Part shown: positions 1-8,249 of the stretch, piece by piece
Numbering within the stretch: position 1 is the first letter of the stretch
How the letters are laid out: every line of letters begins with the position of its first letter
Source of the DNA: CAUZFZ01 sp963579025
Lineage (GTDB): Bacteria > Planctomycetota > Planctomycetia > Planctomycetales > Planctomycetaceae
Direction of reading: 5' to 3'
Assembly: GCA_963579025.1 (NCBI GenBank)
Contig: CAUZFZ010000028.1
Coordinates: 16,483 to 80,482 of the forward strand
DNA: 64,000 nt
Translations under genes and position numbers: made by a program
Notes under the pieces: generated by a model
Databases searched by the model: none
The model's input: the letters and a program-made list of their open reading frames with translations, nothing else
What the model was told of the DNA's origin: nothing

Positions 1-144
1 TCCATGAGTTCCTCGCGGCACCTGTGGTCAATCACTGAAGCCGGCGATTGTGACGGGACGGTACGTCTAAGACCACTCAGCCCAGACGCACTTCTGGCTA
101 TGGGCTGACTGGCGGTGAGGACTCCGACTCTGAAAGACGTCGAA

Positions 145-582
145 TCAAGGATCTGTCATTCGTGGCACGTTTCGTTTCAGAATTGCAACGACCTCACCAT
201 ACGCCGCTCCGATGAGTCCATTGAGACTAAGCGTAATGTCTTCCAACGGCCCGAGTTTGCTGGTCCAACTACCGTTTTCAAGTTGTCGGGCAGCGTGCGT
301 TGGGCAGTTGCCGCGCGCGTACAATGCGATCTTTTCGAAGCCTTGCTCCGGCTCAGCAGGCTGGCTGGACTGGAATCCAAGTGACTCAAACACGCCGACG
401 AACGCCTCAATCGACTCGTCTCGTGGAACCTCGTCAGGCCAGTATCCGAGCTCCAACGGATCGGGCTACCACCACCGCTGGTCGTCGTTGGCTGCCCATG
501 CAATGCAGTTGTAACGCGGAGTTCGCCGGCTGGTGACTTGCCATGTGCTGTCGTTCAGTCCAGGAAATGCGTCAGTCAGCAT
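145..582 (-). pseudogene. DUF7689-like small protein gene with an in-frame stop
   Basis: Reading from ATG 582, the frame encodes MLTDAFPGLNDSTW, then NCIAWAANDDQRWW, and meets TAG at 466-468. The same frame continues without a shift as PDPLELGYWPDEVPRDE to a stop at 145. Intact relatives, as I recall them, read WWWPDP here, so a single TGG to TAG change explains the break. About 145 residues would result if read through. The NCIAWA and GYWPDEVPRDE blocks and the C-terminal NGSWTSKLGPLEDI block are the recognisable conserved parts. I recall the family as DUF7689, function unknown; that name is unchecked. It follows the 105-aa gene with two bases between stop and ATG, so the two were translated as a pair. 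A sequencing error is possible, but no frameshift accompanies the stop. Confidence 0.65.
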
Positions 583-584
583 GG

Positions 585-902
585 TCAGCAATACCCCTGC
601 TGCTGTCCCCATTCGAGCCATGCATCGCTCATCGCGATCAGCGATCCCTGCGCGTCGCGAGGCACCGGATCCACACCCGAAATACACCGCAGAGCCCAGA
701 ACCAGTGATCGGGCTCACGTTTCAATTCTTCGAGCAGGAACGGTATCGCTGCCGGGCCCATCCCGATGATCTCCTGGTAGGCTGCTGTCAGTGCCATCTC
801 AGTGAGGGACGACGTCAGTCCTCGCTGCTGCCGCCAGGCTTCCGCGAGGCGCCGAAATCGCTCGATACTGACTGGTTGTGGTGCCAGAGTTGTGTCACCC
901 AT
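585..902 (-). CDS. Uncharacterised 105-aa protein, partner of the DUF7689-like gene
   Basis: The product is 105 residues, soluble, and starts at ATG 902. Its core (TSSLTEMALTAAYQEIIGMG, then AIPFLLEELKREPDHWFWAL and a DPVP segment) looks helical, like a short HEAT-type protein. I recall this same protein immediately upstream of the NCIAWA-type protein in many bacterial genomes. The arrangement here, with the stop at 585-587 and the next ATG at 580-582, fits that. No catalytic motif is visible and no function is known to me. It lies downstream of an MNT nucleotidyltransferase gene on the same strand, 75 bases away. A stress or toxin-antitoxin-like role would be a guess from context only. Confidence 0.6.
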   Translation of the reverse strand: MGDTTLAPQPVSIERFRRLAEAWRQQRGLTSSLTEMALTAAYQEIIGMGPAAIPFLLEELKREPDHWFWALRCISGVDPVPRDAQGSLIAMSDAWLEWGQQQGYC

Positions 903-977
903 CGTGTGCCTCGAGTATCAACAGAAAAAGCGAATGGCATCAGTGGGAAACAGGTGCCACTCGCGCGACATGTACGC

Positions 978-1280
978 TCACGCGACATGCACCAGGTCCC
1001 TTTCAATGTACGGCCTGAGTTCTTCACGTATGGCTGGCTGAGTGACCAGGTCGACCGGACGGTCGAGCCGTTCTTCCAGGAATGCCTTCAGGCCAAAGAA
1101 TCCATCAAATGTCGCGGGACCATCGAATTCAACGAGGACATCAACATCACTGTCGACCGAGTCTTCGTCGCGACTGACAGAGCCAAAAATGCCGAGCGAT
1201 CGAACGCCGAAAACCCGCGCAACGACGTCGCGTTCCTGTTTGAGAATGTCGAGCGTGTTTTGCCGACCAGTGACCACCAT
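978..1280 (-). CDS. MNT-type nucleotidyltransferase domain protein (orphan)
   Basis: This 100-residue protein has the minimal nucleotidyltransferase signature. GIFGSVSRDEDS is followed by DSDVDVLVEF, giving the GS...DxD metal-binding core at about residues 32-50. Family members usually pair with a HEPN toxin and act as antitoxins by modifying it with AMP. No HEPN/DUF86 gene is present on either side in this window. The C-terminal half (LEERLDRPVDLVTQPAIREELRPYIERD) is typical of the family, where the closing residues contact the partner. The start is ATG 1280. It may be a solitary antitoxin remnant, or its partner may now be the 105-aa/DUF7689-like pair downstream. Confidence 0.75.
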   Translation of the reverse strand: MVVTGRQNTLDILKQERDVVARVFGVRSLGIFGSVSRDEDSVDSDVDVLVEFDGPATFDGFFGLKAFLEERLDRPVDLVTQPAIREELRPYIERDLVHVA

Positions 1281-1442
1281 TCGAGCTTCCTTCGAAAGAC
1301 TGACGGATATGTTAACAGAGGGCGCACGAAAACGAGGTCACGATTTCAGTGCGCGGTCGTTGGTGCAGACTTTCCCTATCGCGCTATACTGCTGGAAACC
1401 TCGAAATCATCTGCTGCATGCAGCCAGTTCAAGGAGCATCTC

Positions 1443-2405
1443 ATGAAGACGCGTTTACCCGGCCTGTGTCTGGTCGTTTTTCTCGGAGTTCAGTCGATTA
1501 CGTCCGCTGCGGATCTCAAGGCGCTGATCATCGACGGTCAGAACAATCACGGCGTCTGGCCGAAGACGACCGTCATGATGAAGAACTACCTGGAACAGAC
1601 GAACCTGTTCACTGTCGATGTGGCCCGGACGAAATTCACGTCGAACGGGGCCAACCTGGTAAAGCAGTTCCCGCTGGAAGGTGTGGAATCCACGCCGACG
1701 CCGCGACCGATGACCGATCCCGACTTCAAGCCCGAGTTTTCGAAGTACGACGTCGTGATCTCGAACTTCGGGCACGGTGCGGCACCCTGGCCGGAAGAAA
1801 CGAAGACGTCTTTCGAAGCGTTTGTTCGCAATGGTGGCGGACTGGTTGTTGTGCACGCGGCTGATAACTCGTTCGGCGACTGGCCTGAGTACAACCAGAT
1901 GATCGGTCTGGGCGGCTGGGGCGGACGCAATGAGAAAAGCGGCCCTTACGTCTATCTGGACGACGATGGCAAGCTGATTCGAGACGAGACTCCCGGCGGC
2001 GGCGGACATCATGGCAGTCAGCATCCCTTCTCGATCGTTGTGCGGGACGACGCGCACCCGATCACAAAAGGCATGCCGCGAGAGTGGTTGCACGCCAAAG
2101 ACGAACTGTACGACAAGCTCCGCGGACCGGCTCAGAAGATGCAGATCCTGGCGACTGCTTATGCGAGTCCGGATCACGGGGGAACGGGTCGGCATGAGCC
2201 AATGCTGATGACAATCAGCTACGGCAAGGGACGCGTGTTCCACACGCCGATGGGCCATGGCGATTATTCGCAGGAATGTGTTGGCTTCATTGTCACGCTG
2301 CAGCGCGGTACGGAATGGGCGGCGACCGGCAATGTGACTCAACGGATTCCCGGCGATTTTCCAGCAGCCGATAAAGAAAGCGCACGCAAGTTCGCCAGTA
2401 AGTAG
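1443..2405 (+). CDS. ThuA-like domain protein, secreted
   Basis: This is a 320-residue protein. The start at ATG 1443 is favoured over upstream in-frame codons because AAGGAG lies eight bases before it and a signal peptide follows (KTR, then hydrophobic LPGLCLVVFLGVQSITSAA). The mature part begins DLKALIIDGQNNHG and continues with YDVVISNFGHG, GGLVVVHAADNSF and HPITKGMP, the class-I glutamine-amidotransferase-like fold of the ThuA family (trehalose utilisation-like). The end (GKGRVFHTPMGHGDYS) also matches. Planctomycetes carry many secreted ThuA paralogs thought to act on sugars, but no substrate can be deduced here. It stands alone, with the SRPBCC gene starting 41 bases downstream. Confidence 0.85.
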   Translation: MKTRLPGLCLVVFLGVQSITSAADLKALIIDGQNNHGVWPKTTVMMKNYLEQTNLFTVDVARTKFTSNGANLVKQFPLEGVESTPTPRPMTDPDFKPEFSKYDVVISNFGHGAAPWPEETKTSFEAFVRNGGGLVVVHAADNSFGDWPEYNQMIGLGGWGGRNEKSGPYVYLDDDGKLIRDETPGGGGHHGSQHPFSIVVRDDAHPITKGMPREWLHAKDELYDKLRGPAQKMQILATAYASPDHGGTGRHEPMLMTISYGKGRVFHTPMGHGDYSQECVGFIVTLQRGTEWAATGNVTQRIPGDFPAADKESARKFASK

Positions 2406-2446
2406 TTGCGGCGTCAGTGATGTATCGGGCTTACGAAAGAATTCTC

Positions 2447-2914
2447 ATGGAAGTGTTTGAGGTACGGCTCACCGTGCCCTGTTCGGCGGAGACGGCGTTC
2501 GATTTTGTGACTCGGCCCGAAAACATTCGGAAGATCAGTCCACCGGATGTCGGCCTGGCCTTCACCAGTCCTCCCGATCGGTATGCGTTGGGCAGCCGGA
2601 TCGAGTTTAAGGTGCAGGCTTTCGGTCTCGTGCGGGAAATTGTGCATGAGGTGACTGCGTTTGACGAACCTGGCTCATTTGTCGAGCAGCAGGTCAGCGG
2701 CCCGTTCCAGAAGTGGATTCACGAGCACCGTTTTGAAGATGCTGGCGATGGTCGCGTCGTCATCATTGACCGGATCGAATTCGAAAAGCCCGGCGGAGTC
2801 GTCGGTCTGATCATGACGGCGGATCGCATCCGCGAGACTCTGGAGATCGGATTCGACTTCCGGCACGACAAGCTGGAACAACTCCTTGGCGGCGCAACGT
2901 CTGCTGGCGACTAG
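2447..2914 (+). CDS. SRPBCC-family ligand-binding-like protein
   Basis: The product is 155 residues from ATG 2447. GTG 2417 and ATG 2420 are alternative starts giving ten more residues. MEVFEVRLTVPCSAETAFDFVTRPENI is a typical opening of the START/Bet v 1-like (SRPBCC) fold: a beta strand, then two short helices. SFVEQQVSGPFQKWIHEHRF and VVIIDRIEFEKP form the later strands, and the C-terminal helix (RIRETLEIGFDFRHDKLEQLL) closes the ligand cavity. Small single-domain members are often called cyclase/dehydrase or CoxG-like, and the ligand is unknown. It lies 41 bases after the ThuA-like gene on the same strand and may be co-transcribed with it. Confidence 0.8.
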   Translation: MEVFEVRLTVPCSAETAFDFVTRPENIRKISPPDVGLAFTSPPDRYALGSRIEFKVQAFGLVREIVHEVTAFDEPGSFVEQQVSGPFQKWIHEHRFEDAGDGRVVIIDRIEFEKPGGVVGLIMTADRIRETLEIGFDFRHDKLEQLLGGATSAGD

Positions 2915-2939
2915 TGCTGTGTCCGTCGAGTTTTGAGGC

Positions 2940-3002
2940 GTAGCCGAAGTCGCCAGACTTTGGCCGGACCCGAGGAAACCAAACTCTGGCGAGTTCGGCT
3001 AC
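2940..3002. repeat. REPIN-like paired hairpin H1 (GTAG...CTAC)
   Basis: Two 24-base arms at 2940-2963 and 2979-3002 are reverse complements except at two positions. The first starts GTAG and the second ends CTAC. Each arm also folds on itself: AAGTC-GCCA-GACTT in the first and, on the opposite strand, AACTC-GCCA-GAGTT in the second. The two mismatches between arms are compensatory (G-C swapped for C-G), so each arm's own stem is kept. The element ends seven bases before the start of the next gene. Confidence 0.75.
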
Positions 3003-3009
3003 ATCCAAC

Positions 3010-3573
3010 ATGCCCAGTCCGTCGATGCCCGATCAGGATCGAAACGCTGCGACGTTCGGCGCGTTGTTCGGGCTGCTGGTCTGCTGTGCCGGACTCTTGA
3101 GCTTGGCCGCTCTGGTCATCCCGGACATTCTATTCGTCATGCTCGTGCTGGCAGGGCTCATCGGATTGGGAGCGTTGCAGTACGTTGTCTGGGGATGGCG
3201 GCTTGATCGATATCGTGTGGCCGATGACGAGGAGTTGCCGTCCGCGATGGCCGCTTCGGAGAATTGCCTGCGCGGGCTGAAGCGAGGCGTCGTAGTGGGG
3301 CCCGTGGTCGGACTGGGACTGTGTCTTCTGTTGCTTTACGTCCCAGTGCTGTCCGGGATGTTGCCGGCCGACGGCACTCCGCAGCCGTTGTTGTTTTCAT
3401 TCGTCTGCTGGGGAGTTCCCGTTGGCGCACTCACAGGCAGCCTGATCGGGACGCTGCTCGACCTTCACCGCCAACGCGACCGCTCCAGCTTTGTACAGAC
3501 GCTGGCGATCACGTGCCTGTGGATGGTGTTCATCGGCTTTCCACTGCTGTTGATCGTTAAGTCACAGCAATGA
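3010..3573 (+). CDS. Hypothetical multi-span membrane protein
   Basis: This 187-residue protein has about five hydrophobic segments: roughly residues 15-35 (FGLLVCCAGLLSLAALV), 40-62, 95-115 (VVVGPVVGLGLCLLLLYVPV), 128-150 and 165-183. A short charged loop (WRLDRYRVADDEELPSAM) sits between the second and third. No catalytic or transport motif is visible, and I do not recognise the family. ATG 3010 follows almost directly on hairpin element H1, so that element lies where the ribosome-binding region should be. A related element (H2) lies 57 bases after the stop, so the gene is bracketed by two copies of the same repeat type. Translation from a later ATG cannot be excluded. Confidence 0.6.
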   Translation: MPSPSMPDQDRNAATFGALFGLLVCCAGLLSLAALVIPDILFVMLVLAGLIGLGALQYVVWGWRLDRYRVADDEELPSAMAASENCLRGLKRGVVVGPVVGLGLCLLLLYVPVLSGMLPADGTPQPLLFSFVCWGVPVGALTGSLIGTLLDLHRQRDRSSFVQTLAITCLWMVFIGFPLLLIVKSQQ

Positions 3574-3630
3574 TGCGACTGGATCCACGCACCCGAAAAC
3601 GTCAAAACGAGTCGGACCCAACTCGCCGCC

Positions 3631-3696
3631 GTAGCTGGATTCGCAAGAATTCAGACATGCGCGAACGTTGAACTGAACTCTTGCGAGTCCAGCTAC
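3631..3696. repeat. REPIN-like paired hairpin H2 (GTAG...CTAC)
   Basis: Arms at 3631-3654 and 3673-3696 are reverse complements apart from two positions, starting GTAG and ending CTAC. Each arm carries its own small stem, ATTC-GCAA-GAAT in the first and ACTC-GCAA-GAGT (opposite strand) in the second, again with compensatory differences. About two thirds of the arm matches H1. It lies between the convergent ends of the membrane protein and the DUF1501 gene. Confidence 0.75.
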
Positions 3697-3751
3697 GACT
3701 GCTGACGGGCGAGTCAGATCCACGCTTTCAACGCGCCGAGCTATGCCTGGG

Positions 3752-5128
3752 CTAAAACAGCTCGCGGATCGGTTCGGCGTCGATGAAACGAATGGGTCGA
3801 CTGCCAGGGCCAGGCATCATGGTCGTTTCCAGATCGATTCCCATTGCCGTGTAGACCGACGCGACGACTTCCGGAGGAAGAACTGGCCGGTCGTGTGGGG
3901 CGGCTCCAATCTTGTCCGTCGAACCAATGACCTGGCCGCCTTTGATACCGCCGCCAGCAAAGAAGTTTGTCCATGCCGAAGGGTAGTGATCCCGGCCGCC
4001 GCGACCGTTCAGTTTTGGTGTGCGACCAAACTCACTGAGGACTGTTACGACGGTGTCGTCCAGCAGGCCGCGCTGTTCAAGGTCCTCAATCAACGCCGTG
4101 AATGCCTGGTCGAACTGCGGGCACAGATGTCGCTCGTAGTCCTTATACGTGTTGTTCAGACCGCCGCCGTCGGCGTGCATGTCCCAGCACGTGATATTAA
4201 ACACCGTGTCGAAATGGTTGACGGTGACAAAACGCGATCCCCGTTCGATTAACCGCCGAGCCATCAGGCAGCTTTGTCCGAATGTGTTGCGGCCGTAGCG
4301 ATCGCGCAACCTGTCATCTTCCTTTGCCAGATCGAATGACTGTTTTGTCTCCGGCGACATCAACAGGTTGAAGGCCCGGGCATAGGCGGTGTCGCGTTCC
4401 AGAGTGGAAGATGTTTCCGTCCGTCGCTGCAGGTCATCGAGTTGTCGAAAGAGCTGCTGCCGAGCATTCAGTCGAAGTTCCGACTGGCCGGCGGGAGGCT
4501 CCAGATTCGCCACTTTGAAGTCGGCCTTTGCCGGATCGCCACCGAGGAAGAATGGTTCGTGCGCACTGCCAACATAGGCGGCCTGCTGGCCGTGAGGCGT
4601 AGACGTACCAGTATTACCAATCTTCGCCGGCAGAATGACGCTCGACGGAAGGTTGCCTTTCTGCCCGAACACCCTCGATACGACCGAGCCCATGTACGGC
4701 TGAGGACTGGCGGCCGTGAAATCATGGCCGCTCATCATCCATCGCTGACCATTCTCGTGAGACGCTCCGGTCTTGTGGTGCAGGCTGCGGATCAGAGCCA
4801 CGCGATCCATCATGCGAGCCATCAGAGGAAAGTGCTCGCAGATTTGAATCCCCGGCACGTTCGTGTCGATCGGCTTGAAGCCTCCACGAACATCGTCGGG
4901 CGCTTCCGGCTTCATATCCCAGGTATCCACGTGACCTGGCGAGCCAACCAGAAAGAGCGTGATACAGTTCTTAATTCCAGCCTTCGACGGATCGACCGCG
5001 CCATTTGCCTCCAGGTTCATCAGCCTGGGAAGCGACAGACCGCCAAGCGTGGCCGACCCGGCCTGAAGAAAACTGCGGCGGTTGATCCCACTGCAGACGG
5101 GAACTCGCACGTTGCCAATGTTGAGCAT
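3752..5128 (-). CDS. DUF1501 secreted protein (stand-alone type)
   Basis: This is a 458-residue protein. The N-terminus INRRSFLQAGSATLGGLSLP is a Tat signal with the twin arginines at about residues 17-18. DUF1501 proteins are remote alkaline-phosphatase/sulfatase-fold members, abundant in planctomycetes and usually exported; their substrate is not established. Recognisable blocks are NCITLFLVGSPGHVDTWDMKP, LIRSLHHKTGASHENGQRWM, RGSRFVTVNHFDTV, VVTVLSEFGRTPKLNGRGGRDHYP and FAGGGIKGGQVIGSTDKIG. The HVDTWD and EFGRTP...GRDH segments carry the likely metal ligands. It is followed upstream on the same strand by a 124-aa gene 35 bases away, so the two probably form one unit, with the small gene transcribed first. 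Confidence 0.9.
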   Translation of the reverse strand: MLNIGNVRVPVCSGINRRSFLQAGSATLGGLSLPRLMNLEANGAVDPSKAGIKNCITLFLVGSPGHVDTWDMKPEAPDDVRGGFKPIDTNVPGIQICEHFPLMARMMDRVALIRSLHHKTGASHENGQRWMMSGHDFTAASPQPYMGSVVSRVFGQKGNLPSSVILPAKIGNTGTSTPHGQQAAYVGSAHEPFFLGGDPAKADFKVANLEPPAGQSELRLNARQQLFRQLDDLQRRTETSSTLERDTAYARAFNLLMSPETKQSFDLAKEDDRLRDRYGRNTFGQSCLMARRLIERGSRFVTVNHFDTVFNITCWDMHADGGGLNNTYKDYERHLCPQFDQAFTALIEDLEQRGLLDDTVVTVLSEFGRTPKLNGRGGRDHYPSAWTNFFAGGGIKGGQVIGSTDKIGAAPHDRPVLPPEVVASVYTAMGIDLETTMMPGPGSRPIRFIDAEPIRELF

Positions 5129-5163
5129 ACGACAGACCCTGATGTGTCAGTGAACCGTGTTGA

Positions 5164-5538
5164 TCAGCTCGCGGCCGGCTGTTTTTCCTCGGTAGTCACA
5201 GCCGGTTCAACACTCGTGAACTTGCCGTCATCCGAGACCTCAAACGCCAGCGGGTTCGAGATATCCACGTATTTGCTTTCGGTGAACTCGCCGTCCTTGT
5301 CTTTCTTGTAGTTCACGTACTTCCACATCTGCAGCACGGCTCCATAGGTGCCGGCGGGCAGTTCACCCAGTTCGTGCTGATCGGCAACTCGAGCCAGCGG
5401 CGTTGCGACCGTTTCGTCGCCGCGCGTGATCTTCCACTGCAGGCGCAGGCCCCAGTCGTTGCTGACATGTCCCCGGACGAGCCGACGACCGTCGAGTCGA
5501 ATTGTGGACTGCGGGAGTCCGTCAAACTTCTGATCCAT
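5164..5538 (-). CDS. Hypothetical 124-aa protein preceding a DUF1501 gene
   Basis: The product is 124 residues, acidic and rich in beta-type sequence (TIRLDGRRLVRGHVSNDWGLRLQWKITRGDE, then GTYGAVLQMWKYVNYKKDKDGEFTESKYVDISN). There is no signal peptide and no membrane segment. I recognise the style of planctomycete hypothetical proteins whose gene sits directly upstream of a DUF1501 gene, but not a named family. The alternation of strands and the LPAGTYGAVLQMW turn suggest a small immunoglobulin-like or beta-sandwich fold, which is inference. It is 35 bases from the DUF1501 start on the same strand. Confidence 0.55.
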   Translation of the reverse strand: MDQKFDGLPQSTIRLDGRRLVRGHVSNDWGLRLQWKITRGDETVATPLARVADQHELGELPAGTYGAVLQMWKYVNYKKDKDGEFTESKYVDISNPLAFEVSDDGKFTSVEPAVTTEEKQPAAS

Positions 5539-5806
5539 GGAGCTTCTCCGATTCGACGAGAGCGGGACACGCTGCCAGTCATGCGAGTCCCGAGTCCATC
5601 AGACACCGACCCAAAGTGGACCGCTTTTCGGAAACCCGGTCAATGCGGCCGCGCCGAACATACTGACATAGTGAAGTGCAAAGAACAGTAAGGCACGCAC
5701 GCATTAGAAAAAGGCACTCGGAAGCATCGTCGGGCCGTAGCAGAATTCATCGACCAGGCGTCCCTTGCAGTCGCGACGTTCTTCAGCTTATGAGTTTCTC
5801 ACCGAT

Positions 5807-7336
5807 TCAGTGGCGTTTGAGCGCAAAGAATTCCTTAACACGGCCGGCAAGTCTTTGTGCGGCTGTGTCCAACGCATTTCCAGCGGCGTTGCTTGAGGCA
5901 TCCGCGCGAGCCTGTACTTCGTCGAGTTGACGCTTCGCCATCAGTTCACTCATGGAATCGATGATCTCGGGCCGCTTCTGCAGCACGGGCCTCAGCGCCG
6001 CACTTGGCACTTCAAACACCGTCACATCACAGGCCGCTTTGACGGTTGCCGTGCGTGCGTCGCCTGTCAGTAATGCCATTTCCCCAATCACTGCGCCAGC
6101 CGGAAGCTCCGCCACTTTGACCTGTTCCCCTTTGTCTCCATGCGCCACATAGATCTCCAGGTTTCCTGACTCGACAATCAGAATCGAATCACCACTGTCA
6201 CCCTGCTTCAGGATGACCTCGGGCATTCCGTAGTGAATCTCCCGCGAGTGGCTGGCAATCTCCCGCAATTCGTCGTCGTGGAGTGATCCGAACAGATCGT
6301 TTTGCCTCAGCAGCGGCACGACTTTATTCGGGTCAAGTGGTGGCGATTCCTCGGGATCGGCAGGGACTGGAATTCCGTGGACGGTGACGTCTGACATCGA
6401 CGTTTTGATCCCAGCGCGATCGAGCTTGTGATAAATTGCCTCAAGCACTTCACTGTTTGCTTCCCACTCAAACACTTCCTCCGTGTAATACCAGACTTGG
6501 TAGAGGATTCCGTTGTCCTGGAATTGCGCGATGGCAACTTCGGGCGCGGGTTCCGCTAGAACGCGCGACGCGCCATCGGCGGCTTCGAGAAGGATCTTGC
6601 GTATCTGGCTCGGCGCGGCCCCGCCTTCAATGAGAACCGGAAGGATGACACCGCGATGCTTCTGGGGCCGCGTGTAGTTTGTGATCGCTGACTGAGCGAT
6701 CACGGAATTCGGTATCGAAAGTTCGTTCCTGTAGATCGTCTGCACCTTGACGTATCGCCAGTTGCTTTCGATGACTCGCCCGGAAAGGTCGCCCGACACG
6801 ATCCAGTCGCCGAGCTTGAAACTCTGGCTCAGATTGAGAGCCAGCCCGGCAAAGACATCGCCGAGAAGATTCTGCGCCGAATAACCAAGAACAAGTGCCA
6901 GGACTCCGGACGTAGCGATGAGTCCAGTCACCGGCTGGGCGAACACATAATGTGTAATCGCCACCGCGGTCGCCAGAATAATCAGAACGCTGACCGTCTG
7001 CTTGAGAATGCGCGGGGCGATCATTTCGCCGTTTCGCGCGAACATCCCCGTCCAGATGAAATAATCGACGGCCTCAAGCACAACAAAGGACAGAGTGATC
7101 CACCAGATCGTGCTGGTCGACTTGTGTGCCAGGTGCTTGGCTGATTCAGAAATCGCCAGAAGATCAATCAGAAACTGTGTCTGATCGAAGATGGTGAATG
7201 TCAGGAATCCGATGAGCGCGAGCGCCAGACGTCGGTTAGGCCGAGCGAATCGCACCTGTGCCAGCGCGAAGTTCACCAGAATAAGAATGAACAGGACGAT
7301 TCCGAAAATGCCGGCGAGCTTGAGAATGTCTTGCAT
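5807..7336 (-). CDS. MscS-type channel fused to a cyclic-nucleotide-binding domain
   Basis: This 509-residue protein is taken from ATG 7336, where the first membrane segment begins (ILKLAGIFGIVLFILILVNFALA). About four hydrophobic spans fill residues 5-175. The MscS pore and beta domain follow: GLIATSGVLALVLGYSAQNLLGDVFAGLALN, then KLGDWIVSGDLSGRVIESNWRYVKVQT and ELSIPNSVIAQSAITNYTRP. Residues 370-490 form a cNMP-binding fold (VILKQGDSGDSILIVESGNLEIY) with the phosphate cassette GEMALLTGDARTATV, whose arginine is present. This is the bCNG arrangement, in which an MscS-like pore is linked to ligand binding; known members respond weakly to tension. It is divergent from speD across a 268-base gap. 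The longer upstream reading is low-complexity and not supported. Confidence 0.88.
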   Translation of the reverse strand: MQDILKLAGIFGIVLFILILVNFALAQVRFARPNRRLALALIGFLTFTIFDQTQFLIDLLAISESAKHLAHKSTSTIWWITLSFVVLEAVDYFIWTGMFARNGEMIAPRILKQTVSVLIILATAVAITHYVFAQPVTGLIATSGVLALVLGYSAQNLLGDVFAGLALNLSQSFKLGDWIVSGDLSGRVIESNWRYVKVQTIYRNELSIPNSVIAQSAITNYTRPQKHRGVILPVLIEGGAAPSQIRKILLEAADGASRVLAEPAPEVAIAQFQDNGILYQVWYYTEEVFEWEANSEVLEAIYHKLDRAGIKTSMSDVTVHGIPVPADPEESPPLDPNKVVPLLRQNDLFGSLHDDELREIASHSREIHYGMPEVILKQGDSGDSILIVESGNLEIYVAHGDKGEQVKVAELPAGAVIGEMALLTGDARTATVKAACDVTVFEVPSAALRPVLQKRPEIIDSMSELMAKRQLDEVQARADASSNAAGNALDTAAQRLAGRVKEFFALKRH

Positions 7337-7604
7337 CTGATCCGCTCTGAATCCGGTTGCTTGTGTGTCTGGATCGTCGTGTGTTCGCGACTGTAAAGCT
7401 CTGGAGTTTGGCGGTCCAGCATCCGCACGTGGGGTTAACAGGCTGCGGGAAGCTCTGTTTCTTTGACGCGGGCGGCGGTCGGACGTGCAGGAGCGCGACG
7501 CGTCACGACTTTTCGTAACCTGTTGCATCAGACAGGCGACTTTCCTGGCTTCACCTCATGAATCCATCTCGCTCCGCAGTGCCAACCGGCTTCAGGAGAG
7601 TCCA

Positions 7605-8057
7605 TTGCATACGGTAGGACGACATTTGATTGCCGAGTACTACGGATGCGACTGCGCGTTGCTGAACGATCCGCGTGCGATTCGGACGCGTATGCTGGAG
7701 GCCTGTGATCGAATCGAAGTCACGGTCGTCGGCGAGGTGTTTCACCAGTTTTCTCCTCAGGGCGTGACCGGAATCATTGCGATCGCTGAGTCACACCTGT
7801 CGATTCATACATGGCCAGAGAACGGTTACGCCGCTGTCGATATCTTTACCTGTGGCGATCTCGATCCACGTCCAGGTTGTGAACTGCTGGGCCAGACGCT
7901 TCAGGCGGACTCACTGCGCATGCAGGAAATCGTTCGCGGAATCGCGGACGACGTCAGTCAACACCGCCACCTGTTGCCCGAGGACGTTCAACTCATGAGC
8001 CACGTCGCGCCTGTCCGTAAGGTACAGCAGTCCGCAAACTCGGGTGACGGGCAGTGA
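7605..8057 (+). CDS. speD: S-adenosylmethionine decarboxylase (pyruvoyl enzyme)
   Basis: The enzyme removes CO2 from S-adenosylmethionine to give the aminopropyl donor for polyamines. A TTG start at 7605 is chosen: AGGAG lies six bases upstream, no ATG is available, and it places the cleavage serine at residue 63, the same number as in the Thermotoga enzyme. The site reads ESHLSIHTWPENGYAAVDIFTCGD: E-S cleavage, the catalytic His five residues on, and the catalytic Cys in TCG. The Glu after WP (ribose-binding Glu72 in Thermotoga) is present, so this copy looks like a true AdoMet decarboxylase. Its length of 150 residues is slightly above the class 1b norm because of a tail after FTCGD. It leads the polyamine cluster. 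Confidence 0.88.
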   Translation: MHTVGRHLIAEYYGCDCALLNDPRAIRTRMLEACDRIEVTVVGEVFHQFSPQGVTGIIAIAESHLSIHTWPENGYAAVDIFTCGDLDPRPGCELLGQTLQADSLRMQEIVRGIADDVSQHRHLLPEDVQLMSHVAPVRKVQQSANSGDGQ

Positions 8058-8249
8058 TCAGTCGCGAAAGTCGGGGCTGACCAGGTTCTCTCGATGTGGT
8101 TGGTTTCCGGCAGCATTTCGACCCTGCAATTTGCTGGACACGTACGGGTGCGATTGTGAGAATCCGCGACCCGATTTTCCGGGCTTAGACTCTCGTCAGT
8201 GCGTGCTGGCGTTGGATTTCATGATTCGCAGTTTCGGAGGACCCATGCG

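Noticed and set aside
900..1442. A HEPN toxin gene to pair with the MNT nucleotidyltransferase
   Set aside because: No HEPN-type frame (RX4-6H motif) is present on either strand in the gap upstream or downstream.
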